Positions 53,813 through 64,000 of a DNA stretch of 64,000 bases are shown one piece after another. The DNA is from Ampelomyces quisqualis (lineage: Eukaryota > Ascomycota > Dothideomycetes > Pleosporales > Phaeosphaeriaceae): assembly GCA_018398575.1 (NCBI GenBank), contig JAGTXZ010000006.1, forward strand, positions 744,001 through 808,000. The letters run 5' to 3'. A program made the translations under genes and the position numbers. The notes under the pieces are model-generated. The model worked only from the letters and a program-made list of their open reading frames with translations, did no database searches and was not told where the DNA came from. Position 1 is the stretch's first letter. Each line of letters begins with the position of its first letter.

Positions 53813-56800
53813 ATGCCCGCCGGCGCCTCCGCGACGCCCTCGACCGAGCACCTCCATGCCCAGATTCCCGGCGCGTTCCCGGATGCCCGCACCCCCAGCA
53901 TCGCCTCCATCACGACCCACCAGACGTCGCTTTCACAGGCCCTCTACGACCGGAGATGCGAGTACACCCGGCAACGCAACGTGCGCATCAAAGTCGGCAC
54001 CTGGAACACGGCCGCCCAGAAAGGCACCGAGCAGGATGTGGGGGCGTGGTTTGTAAGCGGAAAGGGCGTGGAAGAAGCTCTTGCGGGCCTTGGCGTCACC
54101 GACGACGGGCAAGCGGACAGGGAGAGCGTCGCATCGCAAGAGGCGCGGCATGCCCGAGTCACACCCACCGTTCCCCACAACGATCCGGGCTCTGTGCCGG
54201 GCGGAGAAGAGGTGGACATGTATGTGCTGGGCCTGCAGGAGATTGTGGACATCACGTCTGCTACAGAAGCCCTGAGACCCTACACCGACCCCTCTGCAGC
54301 AAACAAATGGAAGCAATCCCTCCAAGGAGCCCTGCCAAAGGGCTACAAACTGGTGGCCGAGCAGCAGCTCATCGGGCTGTGGCTGATCATCTACGCATCA
54401 TCCGAAGTATTCCCGCAGATCAGCAATGTCAGCACCACGAGTGTCGGTACCGGACTCATGGGCTATATGGGGAACAAGGGTGCTGTCACGACGCGCATTG
54501 TATTGGGGGACACAACACGACTCGTCTTCATCAACTCGCACCTCGCTGCTGGAGCCGACAAAGCCTCGCTTGACCGTCGCAACTGGGACGCCTCTCAGGT
54601 CAATACGCGCACACGCTTCGACCCTATCGTAGACTCAATGGGCTCGTCCCAGGCGCAGGGCGAAGGATTGGGCGACGAAGAGTTTGCCTTCTGGTTCGGT
54701 GATCTAAACTACCGCCTCGAAGGCATGCCAGGTGACGATGTGCGAAGGCTACTGACCATCCACACCAAAGACCTCGACCACGAAAGCGAGGGCCGCCCTT
54801 CCACATCTGCTGATTCCGGGTATGGCTCCAAAGTATCGTCGGAGGAGAGTGGAGTGCCACTTCCTCCAGACCTTGACCCTACTTCCCTCCAGACAACGAT
54901 CGCCTCACTTTTGCCTCACGATGAACTTCACCAGCAAATGAAAAAGGGAAAAGCATTCCACGACGGCTGGGAAGAGGGACCTGTTCGCTTTCTACCCTCC
55001 TATAAGTACGACATTGGAAAAGTTGGCGTGTTCGACTCGAGCGAAAAGCGTCGTTGTCCTAGCTGGTGCGATCGCATTCTTTATCGCACCCGTGCAGCAA
55101 AGCAACGGTACGATGCAAAGGCCAAGGAACAAGAAGCTGCCCGCAAAAAGGATGAAGAGATGAGAGCGAAAGGCATGGATTTGGCAGGAGACGAAGATAT
55201 CCTGTTTGATTACAACCCTGACACCGATGGCGATAACACTGCAACGTACGATGAATACGAAGACGACGAAGATCCACAACCCGAGACCATCACTACCAAG
55301 GACGGGCTTACCGACGAAATTCTGCTGGAATGCTATACGACTCATATGCGCGTGTTGAGCTCGGATCATAAACCTTTAGATGCCGTCTTTTCGCTAAAGT
55401 ATGACGCTGTCGTCCCCGATCTTAAGGCTGCCATACACGCAGAAGTGGTGCGCGAGCTAGACCGGCAGGAAAATGAAGGGCGACCCTCTATCGCTGTTGT
55501 GATCGAGCGTGCAACAGGGTCTTCGTCGACCGAAGACCAAAACAAGACGGACAGTACGTACGAGGGAGTGGATTTCGACGACGTCAAGTTCGCCAAGTCG
55601 AAGCGACGCACTATCACCATCGCGAACACCGGACGAGTGCCTGCTACCTTTGGATTTGCTGACCGCCCGGTGGACCAAGATCAAACCGCCGGACCTTTCC
55701 CACCATGGCTCAGTGTAACCTTTGACCGTGAACCGGACAGACGCGACAAAGCTGGACCCGACGACGTACATGAGCATTACACTCTCCGGCCTGCCGATGT
55801 CATTAATGCCGAACTGAAACTGAAGATAGAGAACATAAGTGCGGTACGCAGCCTCAATGATGGCGCAACCACATTGGAAGAGGTGTTGGTGCTGCGTGTT
55901 GAGAATGGGCGTGATCACTTCCTACCTCTGCGCGCACACTGGCTTCCGTCTATACTTGCTCGCACAGTCGATACGCTTATCAAGATTCCAGAAGGTGGCA
56001 TCAGAAGACTCCAGAATCAGAAACCTGACCGCGACGAGGTAAAATGGAGTGTGCCCCGGGAAGTGTTTCGGCTGACGGAAGCGATAGAAGACCTGACCGA
56101 GCGCACACTGGCCGAGTGGGACATGACCAAAAGGGAAGGAGAAAGGGCGCCTTTTAAAGATAACGCGGGATGGCCCTTCGTTAAGCCGCACAAGGTAACG
56201 AACACGATGGACGAAGATGGCGAGGAGCAGGTTGCGGGGCTGTTCAACGCACTTGACTGCGATTCGCCATTTGCCGAGGCTTTCGTTCCTGAAACCCGAA
56301 CCAAGGAGAAAGTCGAGATGTTAGCAGAAGTGCTGCTGACTTTCTTGTCGAGTTTGACCGATGGCATCATCACGAAGAGTTTATGGGAGAAGCTGGAAGA
56401 GGGACTTCTCACGGGTGAGAGGGCGAAACAGTATGTCGCACCTGACGACGAGAAGATGTGGGTTCTCGAAACCCTGGCCACTGCACCTAGCCATAACGCT
56501 GCGTTTCTCCTGCTTCTGTCGTTTCTACAGAACATTGCCGACCAGATCACAGAGGCGTCCAAACCCAAGCTAGAAACACGGCGCACGAGCGTGGATGTTC
56601 CAGCCAGCCGGGAGGTCAAAGTACGTAGGAGGACACTGAGCAAAGTGCCAGAGGTTGCGATCAAGCAAGTCATCATCAGGAACTATGCTGTTGTGTTCTC
56701 GGACGCTCTTTTCAGGTCCAAAGAAGAGGCAAAATTGAAGGAGAAGGACAGGGCAGCGAGGAAGGAACGCATGGTGAAGATGATGGAGTTGTTCTTGAGC

Positions 56801-56815
56801 AGTGGAGAGGATTGA
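53813..56815 (+). CDS. OCRL/INPP5B-like inositol polyphosphate 5-phosphatase, 1000 aa
   Basis: Phosphoinositide 5-phosphatase acting on PI(4,5)P2 or PIP3 at membranes. The catalytic domain (about 55-530) shows VGTWNTAAQKG, VLGLQEIVD, GYMGNKGAV, FINSHLAAG, FWFGDLNYRL, PSWCDRILYR and SSDHKPLDAVF, which are all the family motifs. Acidic low-complexity inserts occur in the domain near 320-370 and 450-500. An ASH-like beta domain follows (about 575-740), then a RhoGAP-like helical domain (about 780-960). That order, 5-phosphatase/ASH/RhoGAP, is the OCRL arrangement. No canonical RhoGAP Arg finger stands out to me, so GAP activity is doubtful. Intronless; an in-frame ATG at 53720 is a possible earlier start. 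Confidence 0.92.
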   Translation: MPAGASATPSTEHLHAQIPGAFPDARTPSIASITTHQTSLSQALYDRRCEYTRQRNVRIKVGTWNTAAQKGTEQDVGAWFVSGKGVEEALAGLGVTDDGQADRESVASQEARHARVTPTVPHNDPGSVPGGEEVDMYVLGLQEIVDITSATEALRPYTDPSAANKWKQSLQGALPKGYKLVAEQQLIGLWLIIYASSEVFPQISNVSTTSVGTGLMGYMGNKGAVTTRIVLGDTTRLVFINSHLAAGADKASLDRRNWDASQVNTRTRFDPIVDSMGSSQAQGEGLGDEEFAFWFGDLNYRLEGMPGDDVRRLLTIHTKDLDHESEGRPSTSADSGYGSKVSSEESGVPLPPDLDPTSLQTTIASLLPHDELHQQMKKGKAFHDGWEEGPVRFLPSYKYDIGKVGVFDSSEKRRCPSWCDRILYRTRAAKQRYDAKAKEQEAARKKDEEMRAKGMDLAGDEDILFDYNPDTDGDNTATYDEYEDDEDPQPETITTKDGLTDEILLECYTTHMRVLSSDHKPLDAVFSLKYDAVVPDLKAAIHAEVVRELDRQENEGRPSIAVVIERATGSSSTEDQNKTDSTYEGVDFDDVKFAKSKRRTITIANTGRVPATFGFADRPVDQDQTAGPFPPWLSVTFDREPDRRDKAGPDDVHEHYTLRPADVINAELKLKIENISAVRSLNDGATTLEEVLVLRVENGRDHFLPLRAHWLPSILARTVDTLIKIPEGGIRRLQNQKPDRDEVKWSVPREVFRLTEAIEDLTERTLAEWDMTKREGERAPFKDNAGWPFVKPHKVTNTMDEDGEEQVAGLFNALDCDSPFAEAFVPETRTKEKVEMLAEVLLTFLSSLTDGIITKSLWEKLEEGLLTGERAKQYVAPDDEKMWVLETLATAPSHNAAFLLLLSFLQNIADQITEASKPKLETRRTSVDVPASREVKVRRRTLSKVPEVAIKQVIIRNYAVVFSDALFRSKEEAKLKEKDRAARKERMVKMMELFLSSGED

Positions 56816-57027
56816 ACGTGCAGAGGCGCCTGACGAGACTTGATGTTGGAAGATGCAGTGCTGGAAGCGATACCCATAGATGAAATTCGTCCTCATAACA
56901 AAATGTGCATCCCTGCCATTACCCCACGGCGGGGCAACCCAACGACCATGCCTCCCAAAAATTTGGAGCCTCTGAGCACCGCGACTCCCAATTGCGCGCA
57001 CACGCAATTGAAGGCCACCACAACACA

Positions 57028-58378
57028 ATGCCCGACCAACTCCGCGTGCTCCTTGTCGGCAACGGCGGCCGCGAACACGCCATCGCCTGGAAACTCGTGC
57101 AATCCTCGCGCATCGAGCACGTCTACGTGGTCCCCGGCAACGGCGGCACCGCAACGCTCGACTCCCGCGTCACAAACGTCTCGGCCGCCAAGGAAACCGA
57201 CTTCCCCAGCCTCGTCGCCTTTGCGCAAGAAAAGAACATCAACCTGCTCGTCCCCGGCCCCGAAGCCCCGCTCGTCGCCGGCATCGTCGATTACTTCGCC
57301 CAGCATGCCTCGCACATCAAATCGTTTGGACCGAGCGCAGCTGCGGCGCGCATGGAGGGCAGCAAGACATTCAGCAAGGACTTTATGAAGCGCCATTCCA
57401 TTCCGACGGCAGCATACGAGAACTTCTCGTCCTACGACGCGGCGACGGCATACTTGAACTCGATATCCCACGCCGTCGTGATCAAAGCGTCCGGCCTCGC
57501 CGCGGGCAAAGGCGTGATAATCCCCCAGACCGCCGACGAAGCACACGCCGCGCTGAAAGACATCATGCTAGACAAGGAGTTTGGAAACGCGGGCGACGAG
57601 GTGGTGGTTGAAGAGTTCCTCGAGGGCGATGAGCTGAGCATTCTGAGCTTCAGCGACGGCCACACGATCAAAAGCCTGCCCCCGGCACAAGACCACAAGC
57701 GCATTGGCGACGGCGACACAGGGCCCAACACAGGCGGCATGGGCACATATGCGCCGACGCGCATCGCGCCGCAATCCGTCCTGGACCAAATCGACCGCGA
57801 CATCCTGCAGCCCACCATCGACGGGATGCGCCGCGAAGGCCACATGTTCAAAGGCGTGCTCTTCACCGGCTTGATGATGACCCCATGCGGCCCCAAAGTC
57901 CTCGAATACAACGTCCGCTTCGGCGATCCAGAAACCCAGAGTCTCCTCGCCCTCATGCACACCGATCTAGCCGAGATTATGCTCGCGTGCGCAACAGGCA
58001 CACTACAAGACGTCAACGTCAGCGTGTCAGACGGCTCCGCTGCGACCGTCGTCATGGCCGCACCGGGATATCCAGCACGTTATCCAAAAGGCGCAGTCAT
58101 AACCTTGGACAAGACGCCTCCAGGTCCGTCTTCACCCCCACTCGTATCCCAAACGCTAACACGCACATGTCGCAGACGTCGTGCTCTTCCATGCGGGGAC
58201 CACGTTTTCTCCCGCGGATCACGCGCTCAGGACTTCGGGCGGCCGCGTCGTGGCGTCGACGGCTACGGCGCCCACGCTCGAGGATGCGGTGCGCAAGGCG
58301 TACGAGGGCGTGCGGTGCGTGTCGTTTGAGGGCATGCAGTTCCGCAACGACATTGCGGGGCGGGCGCTGAAGAGGTAA
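57028..58378 (+). CDS. Phosphoribosylamine-glycine ligase (GAR synthetase), stand-alone, 432 aa
   Basis: Second step of de novo purine synthesis: joins glycine to phosphoribosylamine using ATP. Exons 57028-58123 and 58176-58378. LRVLLVGNGGREHAIAWKL, VVPGNGG and GPEAPLVAGIVDYF mark the N domain. SAAAARMEGSKTFSKDFM, KASGLAAGKGV, VVVEEFLEGDELSILSFSDG and GPNTGGMGTYAP mark the ATP-grasp. The C-terminal PKVLEYNVRFGDPETQ and the FRNDIAGRALKR end complete the enzyme. The protein stops at a TAA inside a GGTAAGG sequence. The AIR synthetase domain that is fused C-terminally in yeast Ade5,7 is absent, and only 210 bp remain before the RNase III gene. Confidence 0.93.
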
Positions 58379-58592
58379 GGTTTGCTTGGGTAGCAAGTAC
58401 TGGCTGGGCGTGGGGAGAACGGGCATAGAGAGATGGGTAGCTGATACATGGCGGGAGGTCAGTTATTAGTCTGTGGGAGAGCTGGATTGTCTGCGCGCTG
58501 GGTCGATGAATGCCGTGTCTCTGCAGATTACCACGTATGGCTTGGAAGATGGATTACATGTACGAGATGGGAAGACGCCATGATACTCGACG

Positions 58593-59951
58593 TTACTTTT
58601 CCTTGTCCTCTTGTTTTTCCGTCATGTCCTTTTTGTTTTTTTTATGCTTCTTGCTCTTCTTCTCCGGCGGCTCCACGCCCTCACTCTTGCGCTTCTTCTT
58701 TGCACTCTCCGGGCTCTCGGCTGACTCGGGCGCAAGACGTACCTCGTCGCCCTTATCCTCGTTGGCCACCTCTTCGCCCTTGTCCCCGTTCGCCGCCTCA
58801 GCCAGCTCCCGTTCTCTCGCGCGGATGGCCATCAACTCCTTCTTTTGCCGCGCTGCGTCTCTCAGAATGGGGCTGTCACGCTTAATCGCATCATTCGCTG
58901 CCGCAATACAGGCCTGTGACTTTTTCTGACCTTCGCCGCTGCCCAGCCATTCGTCCTCGTAGCCCCATCCTGTGAGATAGGCGCCCAGGAAGTATCTTTG
59001 TGCACCGCGGTCCACTAGCATCGGTCTTTCTTCGCGGTAGTTGACTTGGACGCCGTTCATGGCGACAAGTTTGAGCAAGTCATCTCTCGCGGCTACGTTC
59101 TCGGTGACCTTTTCTTTGAAGTTGAGGATTTGGGGAGCCCAGAGCTCGTCAAGCCAGTTTTCAGCGGTGCGAAAGCCGTTGACGGGGTCTGAAAGGACGA
59201 CGGCTGCGACATAGGCTTCGAATATATCTGCAGTGACTTTCATCCAGCCTTTGCCGGTCTTGTCGTAGTCGAACTTGCTGTGGAGACGATCGGGAAATCC
59301 GTATGCTTGGGAGAACTTGGCTAGAGTGATGTTCTCGACGAGTCGCTCGCGCCATGAACACAGTTGCGGGACATCGACGACAGGAAAGCGGTTGTAGAGT
59401 GAGCGCGACGCGATGAGCTGGACGTAGGCGTCGCCGAGGTATTCCAGACGTTCGTAGTCCAGGCCGAGATCTATGTGCTGGTGAACGTTGAGGTGGTTGG
59501 CATGGACAGATTGATGCGTGAAGACGGCTTGCTCGAGGTGGGGTTCGGTCATGGGCGGCAGAGGCGGGAGATGTTTCGCGTCTACGACTTTGCGGTGGAT
59601 GTAGTCAGGTACGGTGACGTGGGCGGCCTTGTCGGGTCGCTTCTCGTCCAAATCTCGCCTAGCCTGAGCAGATGTGGACTTTGCCGTGCGCGCTGCGACG
59701 AGCCTGCGGAGTTCTCGCGCATGCAGAAGAATGTCCCTGTCGGCCTCGGGCGTCGTTTCGGCTGCGACAAATCTGTCGAGCAGCGCGACAAGGCCGGTCT
59801 GCAGCTCCGTCGCTGACAGCTGGGGCTGGTGCGGGCGCCCGTCGAACGACGCCGAATGGGACATGGGCTGACTGGCTCGTTGCTTCTTGTTGAAAGGCTG
59901 TTTGTGGTCACGGTGAAGGCTGAAGCCATTGCCGCGCTTCTGCGCCGACAT
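58593..59951 (-). CDS. Ribonuclease III (Rnt1-like), 452 aa
   Basis: Double-strand-specific endoribonuclease. RNase III domain: TEPHLEQAVFTHQSVHAN and the signature DYERLEYLGDAYVQLIASRSL carrying the first acidic metal ligands, then KVTADIFEAYVAAVVLSD with the second Asp/Glu pair. All four metal-binding acidic positions are thus present. A dsRNA-binding-type region follows (VQVNYREERPMLVDRGAQRYFLGAYLTGWGYEDEWLGSGEGQKKSQACIAAANDAI, shown here as one domain from about 300 to 365). The C-terminal 70 residues are Lys/Glu-rich. The N-terminal 70 are Gln/Arg/Ser-rich. Start taken at ATG 59951; the frame is open upstream to 60182 but overlaps the mS33 gene. Confidence 0.88.
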   Translation of the reverse strand: MSAQKRGNGFSLHRDHKQPFNKKQRASQPMSHSASFDGRPHQPQLSATELQTGLVALLDRFVAAETTPEADRDILLHARELRRLVAARTAKSTSAQARRDLDEKRPDKAAHVTVPDYIHRKVVDAKHLPPLPPMTEPHLEQAVFTHQSVHANHLNVHQHIDLGLDYERLEYLGDAYVQLIASRSLYNRFPVVDVPQLCSWRERLVENITLAKFSQAYGFPDRLHSKFDYDKTGKGWMKVTADIFEAYVAAVVLSDPVNGFRTAENWLDELWAPQILNFKEKVTENVAARDDLLKLVAMNGVQVNYREERPMLVDRGAQRYFLGAYLTGWGYEDEWLGSGEGQKKSQACIAAANDAIKRDSPILRDAARQKKELMAIRARERELAEAANGDKGEEVANEDKGDEVRLAPESAESPESAKKKRKSEGVEPPEKKSKKHKKNKKDMTEKQEDKEK

Positions 59952-60113
59952 GCTCGAAATGCGCTGGGGATGCGCTGGGATGCGCTGGGGAAGTGAGCCC
60001 ACAATGTTCCCTCTATGGGACGGGTAGCGCGCCAAGCATTTCCCAAATCCTCGCTCACGCCTCTGTAGCATCTGCCCTCGTCGCGCCGCACAGCCCATCT
60101 GCACCTGCACTCC

Positions 60114-60531
60114 ATGGCGGTCCCACGATCGCGAATACTGGACCTTATGAGGGTATGCCCCCATTGCGCGATAGCATTCCAACCCCGCTAAGCTCTGCAG
60201 GTCCAGTGCAAGGTCTTCAACACCACATACAATCCCGCCAGACTACGACTCGGATCGCGCATCCTCCACCAGCGCCTCAAAGGCCCCCAGGTCGCCGCCT
60301 ACTACCCGCCGCGGATTGGCACTACGAAACAACTGCGAGCGCTCTACCCCCACTACGAGATCCTAGACGAAGACGAGGAGGACTGGCTTGAGCATCTGCA
60401 GGTCGGGCGATCAAGAGGCAAGGGCACGCCGAAGAAGAAGCGGACTGCGGCTGGTAGGTGGACATGTGCTATGGCGAAAGGATCCGTGCTAACGAGCGAC
60501 AGAGTCGAAGAAATTCAACAAGCGGAAGTAG
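60114..60531 (+). CDS. Mitochondrial small ribosomal subunit protein mS33 (Rsm27-like), 106 aa
   Basis: Component of the mitochondrial 37S ribosomal subunit. Exons 60114-60152, 60201-60453, 60503-60531. The first exon encodes 13 residues (MAVPRSRILDLMR) and joins to VQCKVFNTTYNPARLRLGSR, then ILHQRLKGPQVAAYYPPRI and the Lys-rich end GKGTPKKKRTAAESKKFNKRK, which together are typical of S27/mS33. It is divergent from the RNase III gene with 162 bp between start codons, so the two share a promoter. Confidence 0.92.
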
Positions 60532-60638
60532 ATGCGACCCGTCATGCAATGGCGTTGTTTGTACCGTGTCAAAGGGTCTCTCGACCTCAACAGCTATTCA
60601 CAAAGCACGTGCCCTCTTCTCTCCTGTCCAGCTCTCCG

Positions 60639-61525
60639 CTACATCTTGCTCTTCACCCCCGTCTCTGTCTGCTTCCACCGCTCTTCGAACTCGTCATCCC
60701 ACGGCACCCTGGCCTGTGCATGTTCGGGAAGAATCGGAACATTTACCTTGTGGTGCTCTACGGTGCAGTACGTAGTCTTTCCGTCCAAGCTCTTCATGTC
60801 TCCTCGGATCATGGCCATCTGCTTGCCCACTCCGACTACTTGACTGTTGAGCCGTACTTTGGTGCCAATGGGGACTGCACGGAGATAGGACATGTTAAGT
60901 GTTCGTGTTACGCCGCCCATGAACTCCCACTGCCATCCATGGTGTGGTTAGTGTATGTTTTCAATGCATGTTCGCACGGAACACGTACGAAGCCGGGTCG
61001 TGCTAGAGGACACAGTGCTGTGGTCGTCGACATGTCGAATATGACGCCTGCTGCGCCACCGTGCATGACATCTAGATTGTGTTAACGTCAGACCTCTATA
61101 GAGACGATGGAGTCACACTGTTCAGGTTGGAGAAGTTGGGCGCAATGGTCATTTCGTAGGATACAGAGCCGTCCATGCTGGCATCAACGAGCTTCATGTT
61201 TTCCATGACTTCTCGGTCAAAGTCCTAATCTATTTGAGTGTTTGACAAGTACATCAAAGTTGGGCATGCTTACGATGTGGTCTTCTGGTCTTTGCGCTGC
61301 GATCAACTTGTATCGTTCAAACATGGCTCTGACTGCCGCCACTTGAAGGTGACGGCGCAATCAGCATTGTCTCGATAAACACTTCAAGGAACGAGTTTGC
61401 CAAACATACTCCCAAAAGAAGCTTGGAGTTCAACTTACTACTCGAGGTTAGCAAAATTTCATGTCAGTCCGGAGCGTACCTCGGTACCTAGCCTCCTGGC
61501 GATCTGCTTCAGGGTCGCCCATCAT
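60639..61525 (-). CDS. Hotdog-fold acyl-CoA thioesterase (PaaI/ACOT13-like), 194 aa
   Basis: Likely thioesterase of the HotDog superfamily. Exons on the minus strand: 61480-61525, 61274-61332, 61119-61224, 60989-61071, 60639-60929. The family motif NVMHGGAAGVIFDMSTTTAL carries the HGG element around the long helix. EFMGGVTRTLNMSYLRAVPIGTKVRL gives the second half of the hotdog and VEHHKVNV the end. The last four exons are well supported by motif and phase. The first exon (MMGDPEADRQEARYR) and the 147-bp first intron are less certain. The substrate cannot be told from sequence. Confidence 0.82.
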
Positions 61526-62163
61526 GTACTAGTGCTATGGATTTGTCGCTGTGAGGTTCCTCTAGTTGGGTGAATTATGATGCTGTCAGGCGTGCATGTG
61601 AGCTCATGGACTTATTCTTGATATGATAGTTGGCTTGTACAGCAGTGTAGACCAACGGTCGTGAGGAGTGCCTTGGATTGCCTCGGCTCCACCAGCGTCT
61701 TAGTGTGCATCTCGCCCTTGGATACCAGCACGACGAACGCCTCGCGAGCGCAACACATCGTCCAGTGCACAAATACTCGTAGCCAAAACACCCATTCTCG
61801 CCCGTCTTGGTCTGGCAGTAGCTAACCTGGCTGCCTCAGGAAGCGCAAAGAGACTGCGGCCATGGGTCGTGTCGGTGGCTTCTCCACAACGCCTGTCAAT
61901 CGTTTCACGACGGCCCAGCTTCGTCATCGACCCAGCTTTAAGTTTGCGCTCGTCTTCACGGGTGCCCTAGAGTACATGCATACACTGTTTTTCTGTGCTA
62001 TTTCTAGCCTATGGAGCTGCGGCCACTGTATTAAGTGTCTTCTTCTCCCCTCTACTTACGGAACCCGATCGCCAGCTGTCTTCAACCCTGCGCGTGCGCG
62101 TCCGGTCATCAAAAACGGTCGCGCTTACCTTGTCTCCTTTTCGACCGTGAATGTAACACTACA
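61526..62163. other. Intergenic region thioesterase / MFS transporter
   Basis: Divergent promoter region for the thioesterase (minus) and the MFS gene (plus). Short frames such as 61862-62215 on the plus strand have no recognised motif and end within the MFS first exon in another frame. Confidence 0.45.
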
Positions 62164-63616
62164 ATGGCTTCCGGAAGTCTGCCCGTTTCTGCGATACTGC
62201 GGAAGAAGGTGTTGAAAGTGCTGTTCATCTCGCTCCTCCTAGATTTGGTGCGTCATCCGATGTTTTGTGCCGCGAAGCCAGTCTAATTTGTCCAGATCTC
62301 CTTCACATTTATTCTACCGCTGTTCCCCAAGCTCATTGAATTCTATCGCAATCACGAGACGGGCGACCCCAACACGATCCTCTCCAAGATCCTCGCAGGC
62401 CTGAATGCGTACAAGAACTCGTTTGCGAGGCCCATCAACTCGCGCTACGATATCGTCTTGCTCGGCGGCGCCCTGGGATCGCTCTTCTCGCTGTGCCAGG
62501 CTGTTGCATCGCCTGTGATCGGTAGACTCTCGGACAGATATGGCCGGCGCACAGCGCTGCTCTGGTCCATGGCCGGCAACGTCCTCAGCGTGGCGCTCTG
62601 GGTTGCAGCGACCGACTTCCGCACCTTTCTCGCCAGCAGAATTGTTGGTGGGCTGAGCGAGGGCAATGTTCAGCTCGCCATGGCGATTGCGACAGACGTC
62701 AGCGATGACAGCCAGCGAGGGGCTACAATGGCGCTCGTGGGCGTGTGCTTCAGCATTGCCTTCACATTTGGCCCAGCACTGGGCGCATATCTCTCAACAC
62801 TGCAGATCATGACGACGAACCCATTCGCGACGGCTGCAGGCTTTTCGTTGTTTCTCATCGTCACAGAGACCATCTACCTGTACACCAGCCTTCCCGAAAC
62901 GCTGCCCTCGGCGACGGCAACCACCAACGGCTCCGCCAATGGACACGCCAAGGAGTACGAAACGCCGAAGCCACGCGTACGCACAAACTCACACACCATC
63001 CTGAACGCTACGCATTTCACCTTCATCCTCTTCTTCAGTGGCATGGAATTCTCGCTGCCCTTCATGACATACGACTTGTTCGCGTACCAGGCACAGGATT
63101 CGGGCAAGCTCCTGGGTTTCATTGGGCTTGTGGCTTCGCTGCTGCAAGGCTCTGTCGTGCGGCGCATGCATCCTCTCAAGGTTGTGCAAATGGGAGTGGT
63201 CAGCTGCACAATTGCATTCTTAATCTTAGGCAGAGTACAGACGCAGAGCGCGCTATATGGTGCAGCAGCTCTGCTGGCAGTAACGAGCGCAACTGTCGTG
63301 ACGGGCTTGAACAGTTTGTCTTCATTCGAAGCGAGCGCCGGCGAGCGAGGTAATAAGCTGGGCAACCATAGGAGTTTTGGTAAGTCTTGACTTCCCTTCA
63401 ATTCCACAAGATTCTGCTGACTTGTATCCAGGGCAGGCTGGTCGTGCACTTGGACCCCTCATTTTCTGTACTCTGTACTGGTGGGCGGGGCGGGAAACGG
63501 CGTACGCAATGGGTGCAGCAGGAATGGTGGCGGTATGTGGCCTGGTCTTTGGTCGCCTCAAAGTACCTCCAGGTACAGAGAATGTTGCGAAGAAGGTGAA
63601 AGAGGCTGCAAAATGA
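62164..63616 (+). CDS. MFS transporter related to MFSD10/tetracycline-resistance-like family, 450 aa
   Basis: Twelve-helix major facilitator. Exons 62164-62247, 62296-63379, 63432-63616. The N-terminus joins SLLLDL to ISFTFILPLFPKLIEFY across the first intron. The loop 2-3 motif is GRLSDRYGRRTALL (MFS motif A), with ASRIVGGLSEGNVQLA, a TM4 block, after it. A second-half repeat follows a hydrophilic central loop (NGSANGHAKEYETPKPRV). FGQAGRALGPLIFCTLYWWAGRETAYAMGA at the last splice junction is characteristic of the MFSD10-like group. The substrate is unknown. Confidence 0.88.
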
Positions 63617-64000
63617 AGTATTGTATGAGAATCCAAGAGCACGGCGCAGAGCCGGTCATATTGCAGAGCTGCGTCAATCGAGTTGTCCATCTTTCAACGA
63701 AACATCATCAGCACATCACAAACATCACACGAATACGCCTGATTTCTACAATTCCAACCCCTGTCTGATCACTCAGAGTCTGGCCGGTCGACATGCCAAT
63801 GCTCCCCCGCATCCTCCGCGCGTGGTGTTCACAATGACTCGAACAGCCTCGGCATCTTGGAGGCTCGCGTTTACTATCCGTTTCGTCCGACGCGCAACAA
63901 CGTATAACATCTCGCGGCGTTTGCCATTCCCGGGTCCTTTTCGCTGAATTACTGTCGTTCTCTTTGTCACCGTCATCACTACAGGACTTTGCTTCAATTG
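63617..64000. other. 3' flank of MFS gene to window end
   Basis: No gene recognised; short overlapping frames on both strands lack motifs. Confidence 0.4.

Noticed and set aside
53128..53913. 261-codon minus-strand frame overlapping Dcp1
   Set aside because: Another frame of the same strand as Dcp1, Arg/Ala/Pro-rich, crossing the divergent promoter; Dcp1 motifs are in the other frame.

Overview
This window is nuclear DNA from a filamentous ascomycete (Pezizomycotina). The gene set and style (secreted plant-cell-wall enzymes, a HET-domain gene, 46-80 bp GT..AG introns with CTAAC/CTGAC-like branch sites) suggest a Dothideomycete, perhaps Pleosporales; the class-level placement is inference. 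Most genes are split, so I joined exons by splice sites, phase and family motifs. Every join I report is divisible by three.

Layout. 1-2.8 kb: the 3' part of a GFA-domain gene and an uncharacterised coiled-coil protein. 2.8-6.4 kb: a tRNA-Gly with an intron, then an AT-richer accessory stretch with a decayed protein-kinase gene and one small secreted-protein candidate. 6.4-12 kb: a TRK-type potassium transporter and a secreted galactose oxidase. 12.5-25.2 kb: a dense housekeeping block holding succinyl-CoA ligase alpha, a Bmt5-like rRNA methyltransferase, Gid9/Fyv10, Arb1 (ABC-F), an HPP-family membrane protein and Rad16. 25.9-32.6 kb: a GPI-anchored serine carboxypeptidase, the centromeric histone CenH3/CENP-A, a derlin and a secreted S1/P1 nuclease. 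32.6-37.2 kb: a broken GMC oxidoreductase gene, a gene-poor stretch and a rhodopsin-like membrane protein. 38.4-43.3 kb: an Ale1-type lysophospholipid acyltransferase, Cwc27 and a small acidic-tailed protein. 43.3-51.3 kb: a second accessory island with a pectin lyase carrying a cellulose-binding module, a degraded LINE fragment, a long inverted repeat and a HET-domain gene. 51.3-63.6 kb: a lipid-droplet hydrolase, Dcp1, an OCRL-like inositol 5-phosphatase, a stand-alone GAR synthetase, an RNase III, mitochondrial mS33, a hotdog thioesterase and an MFS transporter.

The genes do not form an obvious biosynthetic cluster. Several divergent pairs share short promoters: Ale1/Cwc27, Dcp1/5-phosphatase, RNase III/mS33 and CenH3/derlin. 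The points most worth a second look are the CenH3 gene with its cluster of GCGCGT motifs, the dispersed TACGGAGTA nonamer found only outside genes, three decayed genes or elements marking the accessory islands, and a GAR synthetase that lacks the AIR synthetase half common in fungi. I found no clear, previously undescribed multi-gene system.
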